From assembly GCA_963920525.1 (NCBI GenBank), contig OY986439.1, positions 40,056,819-40,120,818 on the forward strand: a DNA stretch of 64,000 nt, read 5' to 3'. The DNA comes from Dichetophora obliterata. Lineage: Eukaryota > Arthropoda > Insecta > Diptera > Sciomyzidae. Every line of letters begins with the position of its first letter. The first letter of the stretch is position 1. Of the stretch, positions 22,333-32,865 are shown piece after piece. The notes beneath the pieces are model-generated. The model was not told the origin of the DNA. It saw nothing but the letters and a program-made list of their open reading frames with translations, and ran no database searches. Position numbers and translations under genes: made by a program.

Positions 22333-22988
22333 CCCTGCAGTGTGAGACTAGTCAGCATTAAAACATGAGTAGTATTTATACTAGTCAAAACAAACTAGTT
22401 TATATTTTGTCACGATATACTAGTAGCAAAAGTAGTTTAAACCCAACTAGTTTTTGTCAAGTCACATTAAACCAGTTGTAAAACTAGCCAAAATCAAACT
22501 ATACTACATATTATCAAAATAAACCAGTTCCAAAACCAGTTGGAGCTGGGTACCCCATTGGAACAAACTAATAATAAACAAATTAAAACATATAAAAACT
22601 AATTTAAAAACATGTAGTATACCATAAACATGGTATTTCATCAAATAGCTTTAACTTAAGCCTTTAGCTAATATTTTGTTGTAAAAATATATGTTCTTTG
22701 AACCTATGATTTATTGAAAAAATATGAACCTATGAACTAGTTTTAATTCGATAATTACTATATTGGTTAAAAACTAGTCACAACCCAACTAGAACTTTAC
22801 TTTACATAAAAAATGAGTTGTTAACTAGTTAAAACCTTATCTATAGTAAGACAATTGTCTTTTCCAATGACATCACCACGTTAAAAATACCAGTCGGTTC
22901 TATGAGAATAGGACATAAATCGAACTAGTTGTTGGATATTTCCAACTAGTTGTTGACTGGTATAAATCTAGTTGATTACACTGCAGGG
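22333..22988. mobile_element. ACTAGT-rich MITE, 656 bp
   Basis: It starts CCCTGCAGTGT and ends with the exact inverse, ACACTGCAGGG, with ATAT on each side as a possible target duplication. The interior is studded with the palindrome ACTAGT or its core ACTAG (around ten or more copies), mostly as AACTAGTT-like words. It has no coding capacity. It sits inside the larger foldback element, so it arrived later. A hAT-like or CACTA-independent origin is possible; the superfamily is unassigned. Confidence 0.75.
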
Positions 22989-23159
22989 ATATGACAAAAT
23001 TCTATTCTTTTATAGACGCTGGGATACAGTATAATTAAAAATTTTAATGAGATGATTATAGCTGATGATAAAATAACTAAAATAAAACTGTTATTTTGAA
23101 AACCAATAAAGCTTTTTTTAAGTAAGAGAGGATACGCGAATTTCTGTAAATTTTTTGAA

Positions 23160-23560
23160 TTAAAGGGAAATAATGAACATTTTCGTTTTTAAAATATAAA
23201 TAATTTTTGTACCATTGCATTTTAAAATGTTTATTGTTATAAATCGAATGAACATTTTAGAATCTAATTTTAAAATTTTCGTTTTTAAAATGAAAATAAA
23301 CATTATACGTTTGAGAATATTTATTATTAAAAATCACACGAACATTTTAGAATCTCGTTTTAAAATTTGCGTTTTTAAAATGAAAATAAACGTTTTACTA
23401 CAGCATTTTAAAATAACCATTGTTAAAAATCAAACGAACATTTAGAATCGCATTTTAAAATGTAAGTTTGTAAAATTAAAATAAAAATTTTACTATTTTA
23501 TTTTAAAATGTTCGTTTTCAAAATTAAAATAAACATTAGAAGTGCAAAATCTGGGTTAAA
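23160..23560. repeat. degenerate tandem repeat, right arm of foldback element
   Basis: The word CGTTTTTAAAATGAAAATAA recurs near 23280 and 23370, with weaker versions near 23466 and 23514. CATTTTAAAATG-type palindromic words lie between. Spacing is about 90-95 bp, with half-units near 48. Read on the minus strand it resembles the left arm of the same element. Confidence 0.65.
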
Positions 23561-23614
23561 CGTTTTTAAAAGTAGCTCGTTTCTGCCACTTTTGAAAATG
23601 TTGTTTTCTCTGTG

Positions 23615-24569
23615 TAGTTCAATTGGCTGTTGTTGACTTAATTAAATAAAATCTGAACATTATTTTTCTTAAAGCTATCTTTCAGTTTTTGGTTTAAGAC
23701 TTGTTTAAAAGGAAAATACATCAAAAACCTTATTAAAACAACATTTTTTTTTTCGCTAAAATTTCTTTCTTTTGAGTTTATAAAATTTAGAAAAAGTTAA
23801 AAAAATCAACTCAAGGCTACTAAAAATGAAAAGGTAGCACCTTTAGAAACAGTATTTCGAGTCTGCTGAGTGGTTGAATTTATAAACAGAATTGTTGCTG
23901 TTGCTATTGTCTTCTTTTATAACTTACTGGACCTTAGATTTTAAACTATATTCTTGCAAAATCATTATAGGTCGCAATAAATTATGTTAGAAAACTTTAG
24001 TTTTGAATTAATTTATGATTGATTTTCTTTTGGTAATTTCCGAAACGTTTTTTTAATTACAATTAAGTTCGCATAAAGACCTTAGGTCAAGGTTACGCGA
24101 TAATATTATTAATATTGTAATGGATAACATTTCTCAATTAAGCATAACGCCATACACTACTCAAGCTGACCAAATTAGATCATCAGTTCAATAAACTCAT
24201 TTCTTAATTAAGCATAATGCGATGCGTTACTCAAGCTGATTAAAGTCGATGACACATTTAACGGTCATACACAAAACTTCAAATTACCATTATTCATGAA
24301 AACACCAATGCCAGCCAATTCACATTGCTGGCTTAATAATTTAAGTTATAAATACGTCATTTTCTCAATCTACAAGGATAAAAATAAAATGAAACATGCA
24401 AATAATACATTTTTTTGTTCTCCTTGGAAATAAAGCTAGTACACACAGAAAGCCATGTAAAAATTTTGAAAACGATTAAGCAATTTAATGACTTGAGTGA
24501 ATGAAAATTAAATAAATTACTTGGAATTGATGCATTGGGTGCAATAAAAAATTTTTACCAAAAAAAAAA
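23615..24569. other. non-coding gap with a short duplication
   Basis: No gene is seen. A 41-bp passage beginning TTCTCAATTAAGCATAA (24131) is repeated with a few changes 70 bp later (TTCTTAATTAAGCATAA, 24201). Both copies end ACTCAAGCTGA. Confidence 0.55.
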
Positions 24570-27499
24570 CCGACTTCAAAATCACTACAAAGTAAAAAAG
24601 AAAAATTTTACATTTTATTTATAAGGCAGCGCAAAGGTTATCATCAAATTTTGTTTTTGAATAACATTTTTACTGAATAAAAAAAGTGATGGAAACCTTT
24701 ATTTGGACCTTAACAATTTTTTCAAATTGGGACACGTCCCCACCCATATGTGAAGACAAAAAACCGATATTTCAGCTTTTTTGCTTCGATACATCCGCAA
24801 AACTTAAGTGACGTCATTACAATGTTTACAAAAGCTAGAGATAATTTAAACACACAATTTTTGATGAAATATATGATTGTCTGGATCACCTGTCTACCGA
24901 TATAGCAATTTTTAAAGAAAAAAATCTAAAAAAAACAATATATCTCAATATTTTCAATTTTCTCATTTTTAGTGGAAACGTATTTGAGACACGTTATTAA
25001 AGTGTACTACACTTATTAAAGTTTTCAACACTTATATTTGTTCATGAATAATGCTTATTTTGATAGTTAATACCACCTCTCTGACGTTAAATGACCCAGT
25101 TAAAAATAATAAATGACAAAAAAAAAACACGATTTTCATGAATAAATTTTATGTTTTTATTTGGTCTAAAATTTCAAGTTCCGGTTAAAAACACTGTCAT
25201 ACGTGCTGGTATCAAATTTTTTTTCGGTAGTGAAAGATGGCATCATGTTGGGATGGCGAAGTTTTGCTATAATGTTTCTCTCATGCTGTGACTCGCCAAA
25301 AACTTGCTTTGAGGCTTCGGTCAAAACTTTAACACAACTGTCTAAGGCTTGTGAATGGCACCGTTAGTTATGAAGCTCGATCTCAAAACTAATTTTTCTT
25401 CTGCTACATTTTTGATTTTGCCTTTGAACTAAATATTAGTAATTTTTAATTTTGCCAGTAGCTCAATATTTTCTTCCGTGATCAAGAAATCACGTAATAT
25501 TAGAAGTGTTTTTTGCTTGGGTGAAATTTTATTCCAGCGAATCATATAGCCACATAGCCCGTGCACGAATACCTTAAGAGTGGTATCTTACACTCGCAAA
25601 TGGCGACAACTGGAGCTTCGACCAACACACTCCGTGCATCATCCAGAACTCGGCGATACGCCAATGAGCGAATCGGTTCTCGATCGTTATTACACATCGC
25701 CGAAAGTGTATTATCTGAATGGGCAAAATATGCATCCCGATGAATGCATTTATCGAAAGTTTGCATTAATGTCGATTGCACAAGTGGTACGAGGAATCGT
25801 AGCAACTGTATCAGTCTACGAACAAGCAGTGCTCCACTGACATAAGATGGATAATGCTTGCTTTGCAGACTCATCTGAGCGTAAACTCGCAATATATAAT
25901 TGTATGAGTTTTTTTAAGGCAGTTGAGGGATTTGTGGTAGCAATGTAGACGCAACAAAGGTAGTTTGCTGTCGTCGTCTGGCGTGGCTGAGACATTTCTC
26001 CTATTAATATTAATTAAAACAATGAATATTGATTTTAATCTCTCAGATGGCATATAGTTTTTTCAATATTTAACTGGTTCACGACGCTAAAAGTTGTCTA
26101 TTACGGTACCAGTAGAAATAATTCTGCGAATATCTATCAAATATTTACTGTCGATACTGAGCATAGTAGTATTATAATAATCATTCCCTTCTTCTACAAA
26201 CGCTATTCTTTCGAACTGTACAACATGCATTTCTGTACATTTTTTAAGTTTTCCGTCTATTGTGGTCTAGTGAAATTTTGGGTCCTTCGTTTTTCCTATA
26301 AATTTGCGTATCAACACCTGTAATGCCAATTTGTTTGCGTGCAGTAATCACACAAACCATTGCACGTGAAACTTCATTGACAATTCGAATAAGCAAAGAA
26401 CACCAGCTTTTGCACCAACATTTACAACCATGCTATCACAACCGATCGTTTTGATTATTGACATGTCAACATTATTTTCAATCAAACGGTGCCAAATTGA
26501 TTTTGTAATAGTAGGCGCATCGCCAATATCGACTGTGACTGTTACCAAGTTGCTGATGCGATTGCTGTTGTCAGATATATCGTTTAGCCACATTAGAAAT
26601 GGGTAACCAGATATACATCCTAAAGTCATCTTCACAGCACCATGTAACTAGTTTAGATGAAGATTTCGATACTCAGATGCTCTTGGGAAAACTTTGTAAA
26701 GGGTAAATCAACAGAGCCGATCGCCATTATATCGTTTTTTATCACTAGTTACTAGTAATAAACCAGAAATAACAAGTGAAAATTACCAAAATTATTTTTT
26801 AAGGTCCTAATGTTTAAAATTATTTACGTTTTGTTCAAGTCTTAACGTAGTCAATTCTTAAATATACAATCATGGTAAATACTTTGAACAAAGCAATTTG
26901 TACGAAGCAGCCTCATGTTTAATCATGATTAGTCATTATTAAGATATGAAATTTACTCAGAAAAATAGTTTATTTTTGTCATTTATTATTTACAACTGGG
27001 TAATTTTAAGACAGAAAGGAAAGTGTTAGCAACCAAAATACGCGTAAAACATAACAAAAACGTGTCAATGTCGTGTCTGAAATGGTTTTTCCGCTAAAAA
27101 TGTGACACTGGAAAAAAAATTAAAATTTAGTATAGCTATCTCTGATTTTTCTTTTAAAAATTTATATATCGGTAACCAGGTGCCTCAGAAAATCAAACAA
27201 TAAATCAAAAATGTTGTATTGAAATTACGTGTAACTTTTGTAAACATTGTAAAAGCATGGCAAAAAACCGATATTTCGGCTTTTGTGGGGGGGGCGGGCC
27301 GGGTTGGTTCCGAACAAAAAAATTAAACCAATACTAATACAAAATTTTTTTTAGTGGCAACTTTTATCTCTTGCAAAAATCGTTCAGCCTTAATATGAAT
27401 AGTATTATAATGGAAATCTTATTGTTGTAGTTTTTTTTTTAATTTGTTTTATAATTATATGTATATTAATTTCTTTATGAATATATGCTTTGAAGTCGG
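24570..27499 (-). mobile_element. long-inverted-repeat DNA transposon, unplaced family, 2.9 kb
   Basis: The extreme ends are CCGACTTCAAA (24570) and its inverse TTTGAAGTCGG (ending 27499). Inner parts of the arms also align in inverted orientation over about 300 bp (24818-25122 against 26972-27251). Shared words include ATGTTTACAAAAG, ACCGATAT, ATTTTTAG-GGAAA and CCCAGTT--AAATAATAAATG. The arms therefore reach about 0.5 kb but are diverged. Between them, on the minus strand, is a decayed gene with transposase-like motifs (25540-26635). Insects carry many repeats ending in ACCGACTTCAAA, and a similar end sits at about 32850-32862. I cannot assign a superfamily. Confidence 0.65.
25240..26635 (-). 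pseudogene. decayed transposon-associated gene, GCD-NVG family
   Basis: I recognise this only as a family of uncharacterised arthropod proteins, probably transposon-borne. Two of its hallmarks are present in order on the minus strand. First comes TIGCDSMVVNVGAKAGV, then a leucine-rich stretch and HVQWFV (26348-26500), normally GCDGTNVNTG ... LQW. A frameshift follows, then HANKLALQ (normally HANELPLR) and GKLKKC. Much later comes CIHRDAYFAHSDNTLSAM, then DREPIRSLAYRRVLDDARS (25600-25745), normally QRNAYFAHPENILLAM. Stops and frameshifts throughout show it is dead. It sits between the arms of the 24570-27499 element, as expected for its transposase. Catalytic residues cannot be named. Confidence 0.6.
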
Positions 27500-27819
27500 C
27501 GCTTATCCTTGCCGACGATCACGATCTTTTTACAGTCCCTGCACTGCCAATTCGAACGAGATTTAAGTCCCAAAATTAAGATCAGCGAGTAACAAGCGCA
27601 CTTCCCAACAAACAAAAGCTCTCGCTATTGTCTTCAGTGATCGAAAGCGTTAATTTTATAAAAGTCTGATTATGTAAGCGCAAACTTTAAAGGCTTTATA
27701 TTAAAGAAGAAATTAATATACCTATGATAATAAGACAAATTAGAAAAAATTAAAACAATAAGATTTATAATATAATAATATTGTAATATAAATAATAAAA
27801 GTGCATTAAAAAAAAGAAA
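27500..27819. other. non-coding gap
   Basis: About 320 bp between the inverted-repeat element and non-LTR copy B. It holds one less AT-rich patch (27500-27640) and a run of A/T-rich sequence. No gene is seen; the 5' junction of copy B lies near its end. Confidence 0.5.
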
Positions 27820-29870
27820 TAAACTAAGGAATATCTGGAAAAAGAACCCTACACCGGAAAAATGGGAAAATTATAGATGTGCCAGGAATGCTTCTATTCT
27901 TAAAATAAATATTGTTTTAATAAATTAAAAACATCTCTTCCGTCGAAGACTTTGTGGAAAAATATACAAAAATTTAGCATCGGCGGTAAGCAAACTGCTA
28001 ATTGTCAGACATTTCAGTTTTCAACGGTCACTGAAGATCAGGTGGCAAAGAAAGTAATGAGCAATAAGTCCAATGCTGTTGGTGAAGACGGTATAAATAT
28101 AAAATTCATAAAAATCATATTAGCACATATCCTTAGTTCTTTAACACACATAATTAACCACTGCATTACAACATCTTCATTTCCTGCATCATGGAAAAAT
28201 GCCTTAGTAATGCCTATTGCTAAAAAAACTACAGCTAGTGAGACCAAGGACTTTAGGCCTGTAAGCATTCTGTCGTGTTTTTCTAAGGTTTGTGAAGCCC
28301 TTATGGCTGATCAAATTACTACATATTTAACATCTAAGCAGCTTTTGTCCCCGCTCCAGTCAGGTTTTCGTGTTGGCCATAGTTGTACAACTGCTACTTT
28401 AAAGATATTAGATGATATAAGAGGATTTTATGACGAAGGAAAAATAACGCTGCTTTGCTTACTTCATTTTTCAAAAGCACTTGACACTGTCAGTCATACT
28501 CTACTCTGTCATAAACTTAAATACTTTTACGGTTTTTGTCAAAACGCAATAAATCTTATTAATAGTTACCTTAAAGATAGAGTTCAAAGGGTAAAAGTTG
28601 GAAATAATTTCTCGTAGCGTAAGATTATAAGTAGTGGTGTGCCCCAGGATTCGGTTCTGGGTCCACTGTTATTTTCTATATTTGTTAATGACATTTTTGA
28701 TTGCTGCAATTACTTGTCAGTGCATGCTTATGCCGATGACGTTCAAGTTTATTTAACGGATAGAGAAAATTTGATGGAAGATTTAGTGTTCAAATTGAAT
28801 GAAGATTTAAATTCTATTTGCCAATGGGCCAATAAAAAAAAACTCCAGTTAAATGCTCAGAAGACTTTTATATTGCCGGTATCCAAAAACAGTATTCTTT
28901 TTGAGGATATTCCAGACTTATGTCTTAATGGCACGAGACTTCCTGTTGTTACCAATGTGAAAAGTTTAGGCTTCAGCATCAATTGTTATTTGACGTGTAC
29001 TGACCATATTAATGCTGTAATCCGAAAAATATATTTCATCTTACGTAATCTACGAGTATCGGCTCAGTTTGTACCAATTTCTACAAGGCGTAAATTAGTA
29101 ATTCAACTTATTCTACCGGTGATCACATACTCTGAAGTTGTATATAGTAAGCTTGATTCGAGCTCTCAACTCAAATTGCAAATTGCATTTAATCATGCGA
29201 CAAGATATGTATGTGGCTTACGTAAGTTTGATCACTTGGCAGAGCTTAAAAATAGTATACTTGGCTGCGATATATTGAATTATCTAAATGCTCGGAATTG
29301 CATATTTCTTCACAAACTCATAAAGAACAAGACGCCAACATATCTTTATGAAAAATTGCAATTTTGCCAGTCGCAAGGAAGTCAAATGCATATAGTACCT
29401 AATTTCAACTTTCTGAACTCAACACGATTATTTTTTATTAACGCCATCAGATTATGGAATGCACTACCAACCAATCTTAAGTCAATAGTCGGAGAGGCAA
29501 GCTTCAAACAGGCCATTTCTAAACATTACTCCTAATGAAAATTTTCATAGTCGATTAAAGTAATCAGTTCTTTTTTCTTTTATCTAATCTATACCTTTCT
29601 TTCTTTCTTTACTTTCGCTAAATTATTTTTTAAGCTCAACTCATTCTTAATAGCTTTAAATAATATGATTTTTTATCTTCTTTTTTATTTTGGTTTCTTT
29701 AATTTAATATAACATTTGTTAAATAATGATATCTCTTGTATTCAATATGTAAAATCTTGAAATCAAAAGTTTTAAACAATATGATTAATTTATCCTACTT
29801 TGTACCTTAAACGAACTTAGTTCTTAGTGTACTTACATACATTAATAAATAAATAAATAAATAATAATAT
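27820..29870 (+). mobile_element. non-LTR retrotransposon copy B, 5' truncated
   Basis: The readable part starts in the linker (LRNIWKKNPTPEKWENYRCAR, about 27823 on). It runs through a nearly complete reverse transcriptase to a stop at 29535. It ends after about 330 bp of 3' UTR in ATTAATAAATAAATAAATAA. The endonuclease is missing, the usual result of incomplete reverse transcription. It is less decayed than copies A and C. Confidence 0.88.
27835..29535 (+). pseudogene. reverse transcriptase (CR1/L2-like), one internal stop
   Basis: From 27952 one frame covers the reverse-transcriptase fingers and palm: SNAVGEDGINIKFIK, TSSFPASWKNALVMPIAKK, FRPVSILSCFSKVCEALM, LQSGFRVGHSCTTATLKILD and FSKALDTVSHTLLCHKL. 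A single TAG (28615-28617) interrupts it. The same frame continues as SSGVPQDSVLGPLLFSIFVND (normally PQGS), the catalytic YADD box (28729-28740), QWANKKKLQLNAQKT, and a C-terminus with FFINAIRLWNALPTNLKS. The RLWNALP ending and QSGFR-GHST block favour CR1/L2-type clades over classic jockey. Upstream of 27952 the linker is readable with small indels. The stop and the G-to-D change in PQGS argue that it is inactive. Confidence 0.88.
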
Positions 29871-29879
29871 ATATATATA

Positions 29880-30101
29880 TAATTACTACCTACCAACACT
29901 AAATTTTTAGTTACGTTTACCAACACTAGATTTTAAGTTAACTTTATTTATTTACTTTAGCACCCACTTATTAATTATGTTATTTATTATATAATCCTTA
30001 ACATTATCTTAAGTTATGTTTTAAGAAGGTATAAAAGGAAAAATTTTTAAATAAAGGAATCAATCAGCAATCTTGATCTTAAAAGAAGTCTTTCTTTTGT
30101 T
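29880..30101 (+). promoter_or_regulatory. possible LTR or promoter fragment
   Basis: The passage contains TATAAAAGG (30030-30038) and AATAAA (30050-30055) close together, as in short insect LTRs. It then runs into the TTAA where the piggyBac element sits. It may be a fragment of a solo LTR split by that insertion, continuing at 32196. I could not find matching LTR ends. Confidence 0.25.
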
Positions 30102-30105
30102 TTAA

Positions 30106-32191
30106 CCCTCCGATGGGTGAGAAGGTCCCTGGGGACCTTTTTCATTTTTAAACTGAAAGTACTCCTTGATGGTCCATAGGAGATATACCCGCCTCTTATA
30201 TGTATTCCAAGGGAATTTTATGCAGAATCGTTTAAAAAGAAAATCAAGAAAATAGTTTAGGATTTATAAGGGTTTAAAGGTGTTTATTACGGGAAAGGGT
30301 GACAAGGTCCCTAGCGACCTTGTACTGAAATTGCAAGGAATTGTTAGTAAATGCAATTTATTTTGGCTTGGTTTTAATTGTTTTATTATTTGAACATATC
30401 ACAAACGTGTTCTTTAAATTTTAGGCACTTACTAGATTATTGTTGGCCTTTCCTTGAAAACATAATTACCTGTCTGGGGAAATTCAACCCTTTTTGAATT
30501 TTGAATTATTTTATTGTTTGAATACATCACAAATGTATTCTTCGAATTTAAGGTACCTTTTGGACTATTTTTATTGTGTCTTTGCTTGAAAATATAACAA
30601 ACGGTCCATCCCTTTTTGAATTTTATTGCTTTATGGTTGAACACAGGAAAACGTAAAAAAGAGTATAAAAGTGGCTTCAGTTTCGTAAACAGAATCATAC
30701 AAAGTTTACACAGTGAGCAGAAAATATCGTGTGCTAAGTTTTATACTGAACTACATAAAGAAAATACAATGGCAGATAGAAATTTAGATATTGCTGAAAT
30801 GGTGGTACGTCGTAGTACACGCTACCAGCAAATGAGTGAGGAAGAAAGAAATGCAGTGGATGGGAGATTTGCATACTTAATGAGTGAGGAGGATGAAGCT
30901 GATGTTCCTGCATTTGATCTTGAAGATGCGGAAGATGACTTGACATATCAACCAAATTTTCATGTTGATGATTCTGATGCCGAAAGTTAAGCAGATGTAG
31001 AGATCAATGAAGATATTAGTGATGACGATGATGATGAAGAGGAAGAAACTGATGCTCCGCAAACAAGTGGCAATTACTTCATTTCCAAAGATAGCACCAA
31101 ATGGAGTAAAAATGCACCACCAACTTCCCGCACTCGTGCTCATAAAGTGGTCGACTTCACAAGGAGGAATCCGGGACCAATATAAACCACACATGATTCC
31201 TTTACCATTTGCCTGCTTCAGAGCTATGGGGCACAACGCGCAGTCCAATATACAAAGCTGCATCATCGTATGATCGCTTCAGATGCATGCCACAATGTCT
31301 TAGATTTGACAATGGAAATACGCGAAAGCAGCGACTAACCAGAATCAAAACTGCGGCATCAGAAACCGTTTGCTATTTTGGACTACAACGCCAACAAATC
31401 AGGCGTTGATACAATGGACCAGATGCTTGGCACGTATACATGCAAGTGGTCAACATACCGCTGGCCACTGGCCATGTTTTATAATATAATGGACATTGCT
31501 ACATTAGCAGCATTTATTTTATGTAATGAAATGCAGCCCATTTAAAGAAGTGACAGACGACGGTCATTCTTGATGATGCTGACAAAATAATTGGCAGTAC
31601 CAAACATAGAGGAACGAGCGCTCAACAACCGCATATCCAAGGATACGGATCGCAATGGAAGCCTTTGATGTAAAGGTGAGAAAAATCAATTCTTATGTTC
31701 AAAAGCAGAATAACTAAATTTTTTTTTTGTTCTCTTTCCTTTTTGTTCTTTTTAGATATTATCAAGACCTTCAGAAGCAGAAGCAGCTGCACCGCCATTT
31801 GCGCCTAGAGAAACACCTTCATGTCGCCTATGTCGTTCTGAGTACGGACGGCAGCGGAAAACTAGGTCCTATTGCAATTCCTGCAACAATCCAGTTTGTG
31901 CAGAGCATTATACACTCATGCATCGATGCAACACCTGCACAGAAAATATTTTGGACGAGGGACAATCTGCTCAACAATAGTTATTTAAGCTTTTCTCGTA
32001 TAAAGCTCCAAAAAATTAATAGTGTTAGTATATAAAAAAAAAGTTCTGGAATTAATTTAAAATTAATAATTAATAAATAATAATAACAACACAAAAAAAA
32101 ATATTCGTACACAATTCCATACAAATACAAATAGGTCACTGGGGACCTTTTACTGCATATAAGGACAACGGATGACTCACCCATCGGAGGG
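30106..32191 (+). mobile_element. piggyBac-like transposon, internally deleted, 2086 bp
   Basis: It is flanked by TTAA (30102-30105 and 32192-32195). The 16-bp terminal inverted repeats CCCTCCGATGGGTGAG are identical at both ends. Subterminal palindromic sites GGTCCCTGGGGACC (30124-30137), GGTCCCTAGCGACC (30306-30319) and GGTCACTGGGGACC (32134-32147) lie near the ends. The gene inside is deleted in the middle. Identical inverted repeats suggest a fairly recent insertion of an already defective copy. Confidence 0.93.
30769..31970 (+). pseudogene. piggyBac-like transposase remnant with an intron
   Basis: The start MADRNLDIAEMVVRR (30769) leads into the acidic N-terminus typical of piggyBac proteins. 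After a stop (30988-30990) the next block reads SGNYFISKDSTKWSKNAPP, then RTRAHKVVDF and RRNPGP (31068-31180). Most of the DDE core is then missing, including the first two catalytic aspartates. The C-terminal part follows: KPFAILDYNANKSGVDTMDQ (31362-31420, the last D within the VD-MDQM box), then RWPLAMFYNIMDI. A probable 80-bp intron (31676-31755, GTGAGA ... TTTTTAG) precedes the cysteine-rich DNA-binding tail (SCRLCRSEYG, then YCNSCNNPVCAEHY and CNTCTE). Removing the intron keeps one frame from AMEAFDVK into SRPSEAEAAAPP. It is dead by deletion. Confidence 0.85.
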
Positions 32192-32195
32192 TTAA

Positions 32196-32865
32196 AGCCT
32201 TTTCATCGGCTGACCATTTTTAAAGGACTTTTGCGCCTGTGGCTTTCTAAAAAGCTGGCGTAAGGTGTAATCTAGGCAGGTCCTGTAGACCCAGATAAAA
32301 GAATCAGTTTTGAAATTCGCAATCACAACAATATATAAAAATAAATTATCAAATTCATACAAGAAATTATTAGGAAAAAGTATATAAAACTATTTTTTAC
32401 TATGATTTGTAATGAAAAGTGTTTGTAAAAAAGTTTTTATTTCTTTCTTTTTAGAGAAGATGATAATAATTCTATCCGTTTTTTTAACCAATTATATAAC
32501 CCCAGTGACAGTTTTTTTTTTAGAAGCAGTGTTTTTTTATAGTGACACAGTCTTTGTAGAATTCCACCTACTTTTTTGATCGTGTTTTTTTATATTTCTA
32601 CTTACTGTTGTACCGAATTTCAGCACACTAGTGTCAATATTAACTGAGATACAGTGTTTTTCTAATATTTCCACGCCTTTTTATCAAATACTGACCCCTA
32701 TTTTAAAAAAGCACCTCCGTGTTTAATGTCTCTGTTCGTTTAAAAAAAAAATATGACAATCGGGCAAGTGTTTTAGGAATAATCGATGTACATATTTAAA
32801 AAAAAAAACAAAGAAACCAACTAACTTCAGAACCTCCTCATTTTTGAAGTCAGTTAAAAAAGTGA
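32196..32865. repeat. repeat ending in the GAAGTCAGTTAAAAAA motif
   Basis: The right part (about 32820-32862) reads, on the minus strand, AACTGACTTCAAAAATGAGG then AGGTTCTGAAG. This is a diverged form of the AACCGACTTCAAAAAAGGAGGAGGTT repeat end found widely in insect genomes. The left part (32196-32310) is less AT-rich and may be the continuation of a fragment split by the piggyBac element. No gene is seen. Confidence 0.45.

Larger units (their letters stand above)
21716..23614. mobile_element. TA-flanked foldback element with tandem-repeat arms
   Basis: The ends CACTGAGAAAACAA (21716 on) and CACAGAGAAAACAA (read inward from 23614) are inverted copies next to TA on both sides. The left arm holds three repeats of about 122-124 bp. 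The right arm holds degenerate repeats spaced about 90-95 bp that read as the same A/T-rich words in the opposite orientation. There is no coding sequence. A second element (22333-22988) has inserted into the middle. Its general plan matches foldback-type non-autonomous elements; the parent family is unknown. Confidence 0.65.

Noticed and set aside
25561..25840. Two plus-strand frames at 25.6 kb
   Set aside because: They lie antisense to the RDAYFAHSDNTLSAM block of the minus-strand pseudogene and carry no motif of their own.
29880..30101. Solo LTR as a firm call
   Set aside because: A TATA box and AATAAA are present, but no matching LTR ends, target duplication or second copy were found.
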